The position numbers were made by a program, and so were the translations under genes. Shown in pieces: positions 51,190 to 61,039 of a stretch of DNA of 64,000 bases (positions are counted from its first letter, which is position 1; the number at the start of each line of letters is the position of its first letter). This stretch comes from Paracidovorax wautersii (GTDB lineage: Bacteria; Pseudomonadota; Gammaproteobacteria; Burkholderiales; Burkholderiaceae_C): assembly GCF_031453675.1 (NCBI RefSeq), contig NZ_JAVIZX010000001.1, positions 2,316,001 to 2,380,000 on the forward strand. Direction: 5' to 3'. The notes beneath the pieces were generated by a model. That model made no database searches. It was not told where the DNA came from and was given only the letters and a program-made list of their open reading frames with translations.

Positions 51190-52520
51190 ACACGGCCACC
51201 ACGACGCTCACCCTGAACGAGGGGTTCTTCGCGCGCCGCAACTGGTTCGACTGGTTGTTCGCCGCCCTGGTCGCGGCAGGTGGCCTGTTTGCGCTGCAGC
51301 GCTACGGCCACGCGATGGATGTGTACGAGAAGGGCATCCTGCTCGGCTCCATCCCCTGCCTGATTTGGCTGTGCTGGTTCTGGCGGCCACTGCGCGTGCT
51401 CACCCTGGTGGTGGCGGGCGCGTCGCTGCTGGCGATCGCCCTGTACCAGGGCGATGGCGGAGGCGACCTGGCGCGGGCGGACACCGTCTTCGGCCTGAAG
51501 TTCTTTCTGTCGAGCCAGTCGGCCATCCTGTGGATGAGCATGCTGTTCTTCATGAGCACGGCGTTCTACTGGATCGGCATGTTCTCGCGCGGCGAGGGCC
51601 AGACCATGATGCTCATCGGCTCGCGGCTGGCCTGGGTGTCGATTGCCATGGCGCTCATCGGCACCATGGTGCGCTGGTACGAGAGCTACCAGATCGCCCC
51701 CGACATCGGCCACATCCCCGTGAGCAACCTCTACGAGGTGTTCGTGATGTTCTGCTGGATGACCGCGGCCTTCTACCTGTACTACGAAGCGCAGTACAAG
51801 ACCCGTGCGCTGGGCGGCTTCGTGATGCTGGTGGTGAGCGCGGCCGTGGGCTTTCTGCTCTGGTACACGGTGGTGCGCGAGGCGCACGAGATCCAGCCCC
51901 TGGTGCCGGCGCTCAAGAGCTGGTGGATGAAGCTGCATGTGCCCGCCAACTTCATCGGCTACGGCACGTTCGCGCTGTCCGCCATGGTCGCTTTCGCCTA
52001 CCTCATCAAGCAGCAGGCCACGGAGACGCGCTGGTACAAGCTGGCCCCGCTGTGGCTGCTGGGCGTGGTGCTGTGCTTCGAACCCATCGTGTTCCGCCAG
52101 GGCGCGGCCGAGAACGGCGGCGGCTACTGGATGGTGTATTTCGGCATCTCGGCCCTCATTGTGGGCGGCATCCTCTTCGGCCGCCGCCACATCGCGTCGC
52201 GCCTGCCGTCGTTCGAGATCCTGGACGATGTGATGTACAAGGCCATCGCCGTGGGCTTCGCGTTCTTCACCATCGCCACCGTGCTGGGCGCGCTGTGGGC
52301 CGCCGAGGCCTGGGGCGGCTACTGGAGCTGGGACCCCAAGGAGACCTGGGCGCTCATCGTGTGGCTGAACTACGCCGCCTGGCTGCACATGCGGCTGATG
52401 AAGGGCCTGCGGGGCACCGTGTCGGCCTGGTGGGCGCTGGTGGGGCTGGCGGTGACCACGTTCGCCTTCCTGGGCGTGAACATGTTCTTGAGCGGTTTGC
52501 ACAGCTACGGCACGCTCTAG
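51186..52520 (+). CDS. ccsB: System II haem handling protein CcsA/ResC-type (CcsB)
   Basis: Partner of ResB that transports and attaches haem. From the ATG at 51186 it is 444 residues with about eight helices, the tryptophan-rich haem motif [15 protein letters not shown], and conserved histidines in [11 protein letters not shown] and AAWLHMRL. A longer frame covers the resB end and is rejected. The ATGA overlap shows tight coupling with resB. Confidence 0.94.
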   Translation: MNTATTTLTLNEGFFARRNWFDWLFAALVAAGGLFALQRYGHAMDVYEKGILLGSIPCLIWLCWFWRPLRVLTLVVAGASLLAIALYQGDGGGDLARADTVFGLKFFLSSQSAILWMSMLFFMSTAFYWIGMFSRGEGQTMMLIGSRLAWVSIAMALIGTMVRWYESYQIAPDIGHIPVSNLYEVFVMFCWMTAAFYLYYEAQYKTRALGGFVMLVVSAAVGFLLWYTVVREAHEIQPLVPALKSWWMKLHVPANFIGYGTFALSAMVAFAYLIKQQATETRWYKLAPLWLLGVVLCFEPIVFRQGAAENGGGYWMVYFGISALIVGGILFGRRHIASRLPSFEILDDVMYKAIAVGFAFFTIATVLGALWAAEAWGGYWSWDPKETWALIVWLNYAAWLHMRLMKGLRGTVSAWWALVGLAVTTFAFLGVNMFLSGLHSYGTL

Positions 52521-52678
52521 GCGCCAGCGAGACAGGACACCGGAACGCGCGACCTCTTCATACGCAGGCAGAGGGCCTGTGGATTGGTAACCCCGCCGCC
52601 GCCGGGGGCGCGGAACGAAAACGGGCACACGCGGTCTGTCTGGGGCAGACTGCGCAGCACATCCCGGAGAATGTCCCC

Positions 52679-53680
52679 ATGCTGATCCCCCGCCGCCAAG
52701 ACCAGGGCCTGGTCCACCCCCATTCCTCAGAGATCACCCCGCGCGCTGTCTATGAGCAACGGCGCGAGCTGCTGCGCTGGGTGGCCGGTGGCGCGGCGGG
52801 CGCGGCCCTCGCCTCCTGGGCCGGCCGCGAGGCGCTCGCGGAACAGGTGGCCCGCCCCGGCAAGCTGGCCCCGCTGCCCGGTGCGAAGTCGGCGGTGGCG
52901 GGCGCGGTGACCATGGAAAAGCTCACCAGCTACCAGGACGCGAGCACCTACAACAACTTCTACGAGTTCGGCGTGGACAAGGCCGACCCCGCCCGCAACG
53001 CCCACACGCTGAAGACGTCGCCTTGGACCGTGGAGGTCGAGGGCCTGGTCAACAAGCCGCGCAAGTTCGCCCTCGAGGATCTGCTCAAGCTGAGCCCGCA
53101 GGAGGAGCGGATCTACCGCCTGCGCTGCGTCGAGGGCTGGTCCATGGTCATCCCGTGGGTGGGCTTTTCGCTGGCCGAACTCATCAAGCGCGTGGAGCCG
53201 CAAGGCAGCGCCAAGTACGTGGAGTTCATCACGCTGGCGGACAAGGCGACCATGCCGTACGTGGGCTCCCGCGTGCTGGACTGGCCGTACACTGAGGGCC
53301 TGCGCATGGACGAGGCAATGCATCCCCTGACGCTGCTGGCCTTCGGCATGTACGGCGAGGTGCTGCCCAACCAGAACGGCGCCCCGGTACGGTTGGTGGT
53401 GCCGTGGAAGTACGGGTTCAAGAGCGCGAAGAGCCTCGTGAAGATCCGCTTCGTCGAGAAGGAGCCGGGCACGGCCTGGAACAAGGCTGCCAAGCAGGAG
53501 TACGGCTTCTATTCCAACGTGAACCCGAACGTCGACCATCCGCGCTGGAGCCAGGCCACCGAACGCCGCATCGGCGAGGACGGTTTGTTCGCCAAGAAGC
53601 GCAAGACGCTTCTGTTCAACGGCTACGAAGCCCAGGTGGGACAGCTGTATGCCGGCATGGACCTGAAGAAGTTCTACTGA
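52679..53680 (+). CDS. msrP: Protein-methionine-sulfoxide reductase catalytic subunit MsrP
   Basis: Periplasmic molybdoenzyme repairing oxidised methionine. From the ATG at 52679 it has 333 residues, a Tat-type signal ([11 protein letters not shown]), the molybdenum ligand C150 in [11 protein letters not shown], and the conserved NNFYEFG and WKYGFKS regions. A ribosome site CGGAGA lies before the start. It forms a pair with msrQ. Confidence 0.96.
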   Translation: MLIPRRQDQGLVHPHSSEITPRAVYEQRRELLRWVAGGAAGAALASWAGREALAEQVARPGKLAPLPGAKSAVAGAVTMEKLTSYQDASTYNNFYEFGVDKADPARNAHTLKTSPWTVEVEGLVNKPRKFALEDLLKLSPQEERIYRLRCVEGWSMVIPWVGFSLAELIKRVEPQGSAKYVEFITLADKATMPYVGSRVLDWPYTEGLRMDEAMHPLTLLAFGMYGEVLPNQNGAPVRLVVPWKYGFKSAKSLVKIRFVEKEPGTAWNKAAKQEYGFYSNVNPNVDHPRWSQATERRIGEDGLFAKKRKTLLFNGYEAQVGQLYAGMDLKKFY

Positions 53681-53799
53681 GCCTGGGCCGCCGAGCGCGC
53701 GGTCAGCGTTTCAGGCCTTCGCGTTTCCAGCCATTCAGCCAGCCAGCACCATGCGCGTTGCGGCAGATCCTCTTGCCGCAATGGCATCTTCTTTCAACG

Positions 53800-54414
53800 A
53801 TGAAAAAGCTTCTTCTGCATCCGTTGGCCAAGCCGGTGGTGTTTCTGCTGTGCCTGGTGCCGGCGGCCTGGCTGTTGTACGCAGCCTTCGCCAATCTGCT
53901 CGGGGCGAACCCTGCCGAAGCGCTGATCCGCTCCACGGGCGACTGGGCCTTGCGCTTTCTGTGCATCGCCCTGGCGGTCACTCCGGCGCGCGTGCTGCTG
54001 GGGTGGCCGGCGCTGGCCCGGTACCGGCGCATGCTGGGCCTGTACGTGTTTTTCTACGCCGTGCTGCACTTTGTGAGCTACGCCTGGCTCGACATGGGTC
54101 TGGACTGGGGCGAGATCGTGCGCGACGTGCCCAAGCGCCCCTTCATCCTGGTGGGCACCTTGGCGCTCTTGCTCCTGGCGCTGCTGGCCGCGACCTCGTA
54201 CCAGCAGGCCATCCGCTGGCTGGGCGGCAAGCGCTGGCAGGCGCTGCACCGCAGCGTGTACGCCGTGGCAGGGCTGGCCCTGCTGCATTTCTTCTGGATG
54301 CGCGCGGGCAAGAACCATTTCGCCGAGGTGGCGGTCTATGCGGCCATCCTGGCTTGCCTGCTGGGCTGGCGTCTGTGGCAGCGGCGCTTGCGCAGCCGCG
54401 CACACGCCATGTGA
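53800..54414 (+). CDS. msrQ: MsrQ haem-binding membrane subunit
   Basis: Membrane b-type haem protein that feeds electrons to MsrP. The 204 residues have six helices and the family stretches GDWALRFLCIALAVTPARVL and RRMLGLYVFFYAVLHFVSYAW, with haem histidines in LHF, ALHR and LLHFFW. The ATG was chosen at 53800; upstream in-frame codons would reach into msrP. The spacer is 119 bp. A copy of the dispersed repeat follows. Confidence 0.94.
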   Translation: MKKLLLHPLAKPVVFLLCLVPAAWLLYAAFANLLGANPAEALIRSTGDWALRFLCIALAVTPARVLLGWPALARYRRMLGLYVFFYAVLHFVSYAWLDMGLDWGEIVRDVPKRPFILVGTLALLLLALLAATSYQQAIRWLGGKRWQALHRSVYAVAGLALLHFFWMRAGKNHFAEVAVYAAILACLLGWRLWQRRLRSRAHAM

Positions 54415-54415
54415 T

Positions 54416-54477
54416 GCTATAAATTTGGTAGCGGAATGCGCTTGTGCAGTAAGGGATAGGGCCTGATTTCGCTTCAA
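54416..54477 (+). repeat. Dispersed 3'-flanking palindromic repeat, copy F
   Basis: Plus orientation, GGTAGCGGAATGCGCTTG then a degenerate right arm AAGGGATAGGGCC and tail ATTTCGCTTCAA. It begins right after the msrQ stop and contains the stop of the convergent di-iron MBL gene (54476-54474). Confidence 0.7.
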
Positions 54478-55310
54478 CCCTGTACGGCGCGCAGGGCGGG
54501 GCGGACCATGCGGGATGCCGGGTCGATCACGGCGGTGGGTAGCTGGTAGGCCCGGTCGTCGAAGAGGTCTATGCCGCACATCAGGTTCTCGATCCAGTCG
54601 AAGAAGTCGCTGATTGCCTGCCGGCCCAGGATGGGCGCGCCATGCTGCGGCACCAGCATGGCGATGTCCAGCTGGCGCACCATGCGTGTCCACAGCCGCA
54701 GGATCTTGTTGGACACCATGTAGCGGCGGTGAAACGCCTCCATGCGCGGAATGTGGGGCGCCAGCTCCGTCACGGGCACGCGGGCTTCCAGGCCCGAGGT
54801 CATCGACACGCCCAGGTCACCGGTGAAGAGGATGCGGCTGACCGGGTCGTAGAAGTGGAAGTTGCCTTCGGAGTGCATGAAGTGTGCCGGCAGCAACACC
54901 AGCTCGTGCCGACCCAGGGGAATGTGCCCGCCGCCGTCCGGCACGCCGATCACCCGCCCTTCGGTCTTGCCGACCTTGGTGAAGTGGGGCGCGAAGCGTT
55001 CCCAGATGCGGGAGATCACCAGGGTGGCCTTGGTGCTGGTCATCCAGCGGTCCAGCGAGGCGATGATGTCCGGATCGGCATGCGACGCCAGCAGGTACGA
55101 GAGCTTGTGCGGCGGGAAATGCTTGGTCATCCCCATGAACAGCTCATTGAACGCGAGGTTGCCGCCCGGATCGATGATGGCCCCTGTGTCGTCGTCTACG
55201 ACCAGGAACTGGTTAGCCTGCACCGCCTGTCCGTCCTCCTCGATCAGGTCGGTGAACATCAGGCAGGCGTGGTGTTTGTCGCGGTAGAGCTCCAGCGGTT
55301 CGAGGGCCAT
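54474..55310 (-). CDS. Orphan oxygen-binding di-iron (MBL-fold) protein
   Basis: 278-residue metallo-beta-lactamase-fold protein of the flavodiiron/ODP type, without the flavodoxin domain. Canonical flavodiiron ligands are H-x-E-x-D-H, but here the loop reads SHADPDI (H77, D79, D81, then I82), so one Glu is Asp and one His is Ile. Other ligands are in AHFMHSEGN (H146), TGDLG (D165) and PQHGAP (H223). It might act as an oxygen or nitric oxide sensor/reductase; not assigned. Confidence 0.85.
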   Translation of the reverse strand: MALEPLELYRDKHHACLMFTDLIEEDGQAVQANQFLVVDDDTGAIIDPGGNLAFNELFMGMTKHFPPHKLSYLLASHADPDIIASLDRWMTSTKATLVISRIWERFAPHFTKVGKTEGRVIGVPDGGGHIPLGRHELVLLPAHFMHSEGNFHFYDPVSRILFTGDLGVSMTSGLEARVPVTELAPHIPRMEAFHRRYMVSNKILRLWTRMVRQLDIAMLVPQHGAPILGRQAISDFFDWIENLMCGIDLFDDRAYQLPTAVIDPASRMVRPALRAVQG

Positions 55311-55383
55311 GGCGGGCTTTGCAGTGAAAAGCGCACTGTAGGCCCCGCCATGGGGTTATTGCTTGATGGGAATCAAGGCTCGA

Positions 55384-56673
55384 TCAAGGAGCCAGCTTTT
55401 CGCAGCGGAACGTGTCCTCGACCGATTCGCGCGACCGGATCAGATGCGCCTTGGCGCCGTTGACCAGCACCTCGGCGGGACGCGACCGGGTGTTGTAGTT
55501 GCTGCCCATGGAGCTGCAGTACGCGCCTGCCGACAGCACGGCGAGTTGGTCGCCCGGCTGGACGGCCAGGCGCCGGTCGCGGCCGATCCAGTCCCCGCTT
55601 TCGCAGATGGGGCCCACCACGTCGTAGACATGTTCTCCGCCACCGCCGGCGGGTGCGGACGCCTCCAGCGGCACGATGGCATGGAAGGCCTGGTACATCG
55701 CCGGGCGGGGCAGATCGTTCATCGCCGCATCGACGATGCAGAAGTTCTTCTGCTCGCCGGGCTTGACGTAGAGCACTTCGGTGACGCACACGCCGGCATT
55801 GCCCACCAGGGAGCGGCCGGGTTCGATCATGAACTGCCGGTCGCCGTAGCCACGCGCATCCAGCTTGGCGAGCAGCTTGGTCCAGAGCGCGTCGGCGGCC
55901 GGTGGCGCGTCACCGTTGTAGTTGATGCCCAGGCCGCCGCCGAAATCGATATGGTGGATCGCGATGCCTGCTGCCTCGATGTCGCGGACCAGGTCCAGCA
56001 TGCGGTCGACTGCGTCAAGGTAGGGCGTTTCCTCGGTGATCTGGGAGCCGATGTGGCAATCGATGCCCACGACCCGCAACCCGGGCAACGCTGCGGCGCG
56101 CTGGTAGGTGGCGACCGTGCGCTCGTGGGCCACGCCGAACTTGTTGCCCTTCAATCCGGTGGAGATGTAGGGGTGCGTCTTCGGGTCCACATTGGGGTTG
56201 ACGCGGATGCTGACGGGAGCGCGCTGGCCCAGCGACGTGGCCACGTCGTTCAGCACTTCCAGCTCGGATTCGCTTTCCACATTGAAGCAGCCGATGCCGG
56301 CCTGCAGGGCTTGGCGCATTTCGGCGCGCGTCTTGCCCACCCCCGAGAAGATCACCTTGGACGCGTCGCCGCCAGCGGCGAGCACTCGCTGCAGTTCACC
56401 GCCCGAGACGATGTCGAAGCCGCAGCCCTGGCGGGCGAACAGCTGCAGCACGGCCAGGGATGAATTGGCCTTCATCGCGTAGCAGATCTGAACCTTGCGG
56501 CCTTCGAAACCGCGCTGGTACGCCGCCAGCGCGGCAAGCATTGCGGCCTGTGAATACACATACACCGGCGTGCCGTGCTCGCGCGCAAGATCCGCCAGGC
56601 GCACGTCTTCTACGAACAAGGAACCCTCACGGTAGGCGATGAAGGGGGAGCCGGGCAGGGAAGTGGGGATCAT
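55384..56673 (-). CDS. lysA: Diaminopimelate decarboxylase LysA
   Basis: PLP enzyme making lysine from meso-diaminopimelate. From the ATG at 56673 it has 429 residues. The PLP lysine is K68 in CYAMKANS; the phosphate loop and active site are in GGGLGINY and EPGRSLVGNAG, and the second-subunit Cys motif is CESGDW. It overlaps the lptM stop by ATGA. Confidence 0.98.
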   Translation of the reverse strand: MIPTSLPGSPFIAYREGSLFVEDVRLADLAREHGTPVYVYSQAAMLAALAAYQRGFEGRKVQICYAMKANSSLAVLQLFARQGCGFDIVSGGELQRVLAAGGDASKVIFSGVGKTRAEMRQALQAGIGCFNVESESELEVLNDVATSLGQRAPVSIRVNPNVDPKTHPYISTGLKGNKFGVAHERTVATYQRAAALPGLRVVGIDCHIGSQITEETPYLDAVDRMLDLVRDIEAAGIAIHHIDFGGGLGINYNGDAPPAADALWTKLLAKLDARGYGDRQFMIEPGRSLVGNAGVCVTEVLYVKPGEQKNFCIVDAAMNDLPRPAMYQAFHAIVPLEASAPAGGGGEHVYDVVGPICESGDWIGRDRRLAVQPGDQLAVLSAGAYCSSMGSNYNTRSRPAEVLVNGAKAHLIRSRESVEDTFRCEKLAP

Positions 56674-56897
56674 GGACGGGGGGTGGAGGCAGGGGAGGAC
56701 GCAGGCATGGCAGCGGGCGCAGCGGCAGGAGAGGCTGCTGTGGGAGCGGGGTTGAGCGTCTGCGGGAGCGTCGCCCGCTGTGCTGCCGCTGGTTCGGTGG
56801 GGAGGTACAGGGGGCCCCGCTGGCCGCAGCCGGCCACAACCGCCGCGCCCCAAACAAGGGCAATCGTCCTGACTAGAATTTGGGAAGCTCTCAACAT
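56670..56897 (-). CDS. lptM: LptM (YifL-type) small lipoprotein
   Basis: 75-residue lipoprotein with lipobox VVAGC (C24) followed by the family signature GQRGPLYLP and a Pro/Ala-rich tail. LptM assists assembly of the LptDE lipopolysaccharide translocon. It overlaps lysA by ATGA, as is common. Its start lies only 12 bp from the divergent cyaY start. Confidence 0.9.
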   Translation of the reverse strand: MLRASQILVRTIALVWGAAVVAGCGQRGPLYLPTEPAAAQRATLPQTLNPAPTAASPAAAPAAMPASSPASTPRP

Positions 56898-56909
56898 CCG
56901 CAAATTGTA

Positions 56910-57242
56910 ATGACCGACCTCGAATTCCTGGACCATGCCGAGAAACTCCTGCTGGCGGTGGAGGAGGGGTGTGACCGGATCAACGACACCACCGACGCCG
57001 ATCTCGACGCACAACGGGTGGGCGGCATGGTGACCATCACCTTCCACAACGGCAGCCAGATCATCATCAACCTGCAAAAGCCGCTGCACGAAGTCTGGCT
57101 GGCCGCCAAGACCGGCGGCTACCACTACCGTTTCGACGGCAAGGCCTGGCAGGACACCAAGGGCGGGCTGGAGTTCTTCGCAGAACTGAACCGTAACGCC
57201 CGGCTTCAGTCGGGCCTGGACCTGGAGTTCCACGCGGCCTGA
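56910..57242 (+). CDS. cyaY: Iron-sulfur assembly protein CyaY (frataxin)
   Basis: 110-residue frataxin homologue that binds iron and regulates IscS. It has an acidic first helix ([17 protein letters not shown]) and the conserved sheet segments [21 protein letters not shown] and [17 protein letters not shown]. It is divergent from lptM-lysA. The 5' region is within lptM, so its promoter must lie inside that gene. Confidence 0.97.
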   Translation: MTDLEFLDHAEKLLLAVEEGCDRINDTTDADLDAQRVGGMVTITFHNGSQIIINLQKPLHEVWLAAKTGGYHYRFDGKAWQDTKGGLEFFAELNRNARLQSGLDLEFHAA

Positions 57243-57329
57243 ACGCCCCACGGCGGCCGGAGCGGGAGCGCTGAAGCAAGCAGCGACCCGCCGTGCCCTC
57301 GCACCGGACGGCGCGCAGGCATGCCGCCG

Positions 57330-59708
57330 TCAATTCCTGAACAGATCGAGGATCTTGTTGCGCTCTTCCGACGGCGGTGGCGCCGTGGGTGCCACGCCCG
57401 GAGCAGCCGCCGGGGGCTGGTCTTCCATGCCCACGCTGGCCACGCCGGCGTTGCGGGCGTACTCCTCGTAGAACCATTCGCCACTGACGTTCACCACGCC
57501 GGGCGGCACGGTCGGCTCGGCCACGGGCACGCCCTTGAGCGCGCGCTCCATGAAGCTGATCCAGATCGGCAGGCTCAGACCGCCGCCGGTTTCACGGCTG
57601 CCCAGATTGCGGGGCGTGTCATAGCCAATCCACGTGACTGCGGCGATGGTCGGCTGGAAACCGGCGAACCAGGCGTCGACGGCGTCGTTCGTCGTGCCGG
57701 TCTTGCCATACACATCCGGGCGCTTCAACGTGGCCTGTGCACGGGCCGCGGTGCCCGACCGCGTGACTTCCTGCAGCAGGCTGTCCATGATGAAGGCATT
57801 GCGGGCCTCGATCGCACGCGGGTTGTTCTCGATCGCAGGTGGCTGGAAGTCGGACAGGATGCGGCCCTTGTGGTCGGTGACGCGGGAAATCAGGTACGGA
57901 TTCACGCGATAGCCGCCATTGGCAAATACCGAATAGGCCGCCACCATCTGCATGGGCGTCACCGAGCCGGCGCCGAGGGCCATGGTCAGGTACGGCGGAT
58001 GCCGTTCCGGGTCGAAGCCGAAACGCCCCACCCAGTCCTGGGCGTTCTTGGCGCCCACGGCCTGCAGAACGCGGATGGACACCACGTTCTTCGACCGGGC
58101 CAAGCCAGTACGCAACGTCATGGGGCCGTCGTACTTGCCGTCATAGTTCTTCGGTTCCCATGGCTGGCCTCCGGTCACGCCCGCACTGAAGAAGAGCGGG
58201 GCATCGTTGACGACGGTGGCCGGCGTGAAGCCCTTCTCCAGCGCGGCTGAATAAATGAAAGGCTTGAAACTGGAACCGGGCTGGCGCCATGCCTGGGTCA
58301 CATGGTTGAACTTGTTCTTGTCGAAATCGAAGCCTCCGACCAGGGCGCGGACGGCACCGGTCCTCGGGTCCAGAGCAACGAAAGCACCTTCCACCTCGGG
58401 CAGCTGAGTCGCCTCCCAGGTTTTTTTCGGGGTCTGAACCACGCGGATCACGGCGCCGCGGCGGATCTTGATGTTGGGCGCGGCCTTATCGCTCAGACCG
58501 GATTGAACCGGCTTGAGCCCGTCCCCGGTGATCTCGATCGGATCCCCGCTGGCGCGGGCGGCCACGATTTTCTTGGCAGTGACCTCCAGAACCACGGCCG
58601 ACAGAACGTCGCCATTGTCGGGATGCCCCGCAAGGATGTCGTCAACCGCGTCTTCGGCTTCCTGGGGATCCGACGGAAGCGTGGCGAACTTCTCGGGGCC
58701 TCGGTAGTGCTGGCGCCGTTCGTAGTCCATGATGCCCTTGCGCAACGCTACGTATGCGGCTTCCTGCTCGCCTGCATTCAAGGTCGTGTACACGTTCAGG
58801 CCCCGCGTGTAGGCCTCGTTGCCGTACTGCGAGAAGATCAGCTGGCGCACCATCTCGGCCACGTATTCGGCATGGACGCGGGTGCTGTCCGGTCCCGAAC
58901 GCAGCTTCAGGTCTTCCTGCTTCGCCGCAGCGGCTTCCTCGGCAGTAATGAAGCCGTTCTCCACCATGCGGTCAATGATGTACAGCTGACGAATGCGCGC
59001 TCTCTTGGGGTTGCTGATGGGGTTGTAGGCGGAGGGGGCCTTGGGCAGGCCAGCGAGCATGGCGGCCTCCGCGATGGAAATCGACTTCAGAGGCTTGCCA
59101 AAATACGTTTCTGATGCGGCCGCAAATCCGTAGGCTCTATTACCGAGGTAAATCTGATTCATGTAGATTTCAAGAATCTGATTTTTCGACAGCAAATGCT
59201 CCAGCTTGAAAGTCAGTAATATTTCGTAAATTTTGCGCGTGAATGTCTTTTCGGACGAAAGATAGACATTGCGCGCTACCTGCATTGTGATGGTGGATGC
59301 CCCCTGGCTCTTTACCCGGCCCAAGTTTGCCAGCCCCGCCCGAACGACGCCTTTGTAGTCCACGCCGCCGTGTTGGAAGAAGCGGGCGTCCTCGATGGCT
59401 AGTACCGCATTGGTCATCACCTTCGGAATGTCCTGGATGGGCGTCAGATTTCGCCGCTCCTCGCCGAACTCTCCCAGTAGGGCACCCTCCGTGGAGTACA
59501 CGCGCAGCGGCAACTTAGGGCGGTAGTCCGCCAGATCGGAGATATCCGGCAAGTTCGGGTAAGCCACTGCCAGCGCTACTGCAATTGTGAGAAGCCCAGC
59601 CAAGGCGCCTGCGAGGGCCAAGCCCATCAGCCACGCGAAGCCACGGATCAGCCAACGTAACCAGCGGGGACGAGAGGGGGCAGGAGTAGGCTTGTCGGGA
59701 TGCGGCAT
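57330..59708 (-). CDS. mrcA: Penicillin-binding protein 1A
   Basis: Bifunctional class A PBP that polymerises and cross-links peptidoglycan. The 792 residues have an N-terminal anchor (about 28-50), a transglycosylase domain with catalytic E106 in AIEDARFF, an OB-like insert, and a transpeptidase domain with S479-x-x-K (PGSSFK) and KTGTTND. Length is normal for betaproteobacterial PBP1A. It is divergent from pilM, as is usual for mrcA-pilMNOPQ. Confidence 0.98.
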   Translation of the reverse strand: MPHPDKPTPAPSRPRWLRWLIRGFAWLMGLALAGALAGLLTIAVALAVAYPNLPDISDLADYRPKLPLRVYSTEGALLGEFGEERRNLTPIQDIPKVMTNAVLAIEDARFFQHGGVDYKGVVRAGLANLGRVKSQGASTITMQVARNVYLSSEKTFTRKIYEILLTFKLEHLLSKNQILEIYMNQIYLGNRAYGFAAASETYFGKPLKSISIAEAAMLAGLPKAPSAYNPISNPKRARIRQLYIIDRMVENGFITAEEAAAAKQEDLKLRSGPDSTRVHAEYVAEMVRQLIFSQYGNEAYTRGLNVYTTLNAGEQEAAYVALRKGIMDYERRQHYRGPEKFATLPSDPQEAEDAVDDILAGHPDNGDVLSAVVLEVTAKKIVAARASGDPIEITGDGLKPVQSGLSDKAAPNIKIRRGAVIRVVQTPKKTWEATQLPEVEGAFVALDPRTGAVRALVGGFDFDKNKFNHVTQAWRQPGSSFKPFIYSAALEKGFTPATVVNDAPLFFSAGVTGGQPWEPKNYDGKYDGPMTLRTGLARSKNVVSIRVLQAVGAKNAQDWVGRFGFDPERHPPYLTMALGAGSVTPMQMVAAYSVFANGGYRVNPYLISRVTDHKGRILSDFQPPAIENNPRAIEARNAFIMDSLLQEVTRSGTAARAQATLKRPDVYGKTGTTNDAVDAWFAGFQPTIAAVTWIGYDTPRNLGSRETGGGLSLPIWISFMERALKGVPVAEPTVPPGVVNVSGEWFYEEYARNAGVASVGMEDQPPAAAPGVAPTAPPPSEERNKILDLFRN

Positions 59709-59734
59709 CGGGCGCTCAAAAGGGGCAATCCCCG

Positions 59735-59740
59735 ATTATA
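59735..59740 (-). promoter_or_regulatory. Candidate mrcA -10 box
   Basis: A perfect TATAAT on the minus strand lies 27 bp upstream of the mrcA ATG. No good -35 hexamer is visible at 16-18 bp, so this is tentative. Confidence 0.35.
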
Positions 59741-59959
59741 AAAAATATGGCGATCAGCCGGGGCCGCCCTTAAAGGGGGCCGCAATGCCGTTGCTGGGGT
59801 GCCCACCACGAAAAACACGGCGGCAGCGTCAACTTTTGACAACGGCTCGCCGCTTACATTTGGCAAGGAATCTTTGCCTAAAACTACCTTGCTGCTAGCA
59901 TCCCTGCAAGCTGTTAGGTTTTGTTGCGTCCAATTTGTATAAGTTCGAGGGGCCAAATT

Positions 59960-61039
59960 TTGATCTCTTTGGGGTCTTTGTTCAGTCGCCAGTCCGCTCC
60001 TCTGTTGGGGATCGACATCAGTTCCTCCAGTGTCAAGCTGGTAGAGCTGGGGCAGCACAAGTCCGGGAATACGGTCTTGGAGCGCTGTGCCATCGAGCCC
60101 CTCGAGCGGGGTTGGATCGTGGATGGCAACATCGAAAAGTTCGATGAGGTCGCCGAGGCCATGCGCCGTCTGGTGAAAAAGAGCGGTACGCGGACCAAGA
60201 ATGTTGCGCTCGCTTTGCCTCCATCGGCCGTGATCACCAAGCGCATCACCCTGCCTGGCGGCATGTCCGAGCAGGAGCTGGAAGTTCAGGTTGAGTCCGA
60301 AGCCAACCAATACATTCCTTTTTCCCTGGACGAAGTCAGCCTCGATTTCTGCATCGTGGGCCCCAGCAAAAGTTCCCCGGGCGACGTTGATGTGCTCATC
60401 GCTGCATCCCGCAAGGAAAAAGTCCAGGACCGACAGGGACTGGCTGAAGCCGCCGGTCTCAAGCCCGTCATTGTCGACATCGAGTCGAATGCTTCCCGGC
60501 TGGCCGCAGGGCGCCTCATTGAAGCACTTCCCAACCGCGGCGTAGATGCCATGGTCGCCTTGTTCGAGGTGGGTGCACTCGCTACCAGCATGCAGGTCAT
60601 CCGCAACGAGGAGGTGCTGTATGACCGCGATCAAGCTTTCGGGGGGGCTCAGCTCACGCAGCTGATCGTGCGCCAGTATGGTTTTTCGCTGGATGAGGCC
60701 GAAAGCAAAAAGCGCAGTGGGGATCTTCCGGAGGACTACCAGAGCGCCGTCCTGCGTCCCTTTGTGGACAGCATGGCGCAAGAGGTTGGCCGGGCGCTCC
60801 AGTTCTTCTTCACCAGCACGCCCTACAACCGGGTCGATCACATCTTGCTTGCAGGCGGATCGGCTCCGCTGGCGGGCCTGACGGAAGCCGTTACGCACAC
60901 CACGGGTTTCGCCTGTTCGATGGTGAATCCTTTTGAGGGGATGGAGATCGGCAGTTCTGTGCGCCTGAAGAAGATGGTGAGGGAAGCTCCGTCTTATCTC
61001 ACTTCCTGCGGATTGGCCATGCGGAGGTTTCTGCAGTGA
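59960..61039 (+). CDS. pilM: Type IV pilus assembly protein PilM
   Basis: Actin-like cytoplasmic ATPase-fold protein of the pilus alignment complex. From a TTG at 59960 it has 359 residues starting MISLGSLFSRQ, with a ribosome-like GAGGGG upstream; an earlier start is possible. It has the family regions LLGIDISSSSVKLVEL, ALPPSAVITKRITLP and HILLAGGSAPLAGL. It binds the N-terminus of PilN. Four downstream genes continue the operon. Confidence 0.95.
   Translation: MISLGSLFSRQSAPLLGIDISSSSVKLVELGQHKSGNTVLERCAIEPLERGWIVDGNIEKFDEVAEAMRRLVKKSGTRTKNVALALPPSAVITKRITLPGGMSEQELEVQVESEANQYIPFSLDEVSLDFCIVGPSKSSPGDVDVLIAASRKEKVQDRQGLAEAAGLKPVIVDIESNASRLAAGRLIEALPNRGVDAMVALFEVGALATSMQVIRNEEVLYDRDQAFGGAQLTQLIVRQYGFSLDEAESKKRSGDLPEDYQSAVLRPFVDSMAQEVGRALQFFFTSTPYNRVDHILLAGGSAPLAGLTEAVTHTTGFACSMVNPFEGMEIGSSVRLKKMVREAPSYLTSCGLAMRRFLQ

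Noticed and set aside
59861..59878. Sigma-54-like promoter before pilM (TGGCAAG with a downstream TTGC)
   Set aside because: The GG-to-GC spacing is 12 bp instead of the required 10, so it does not fit sigma-54.
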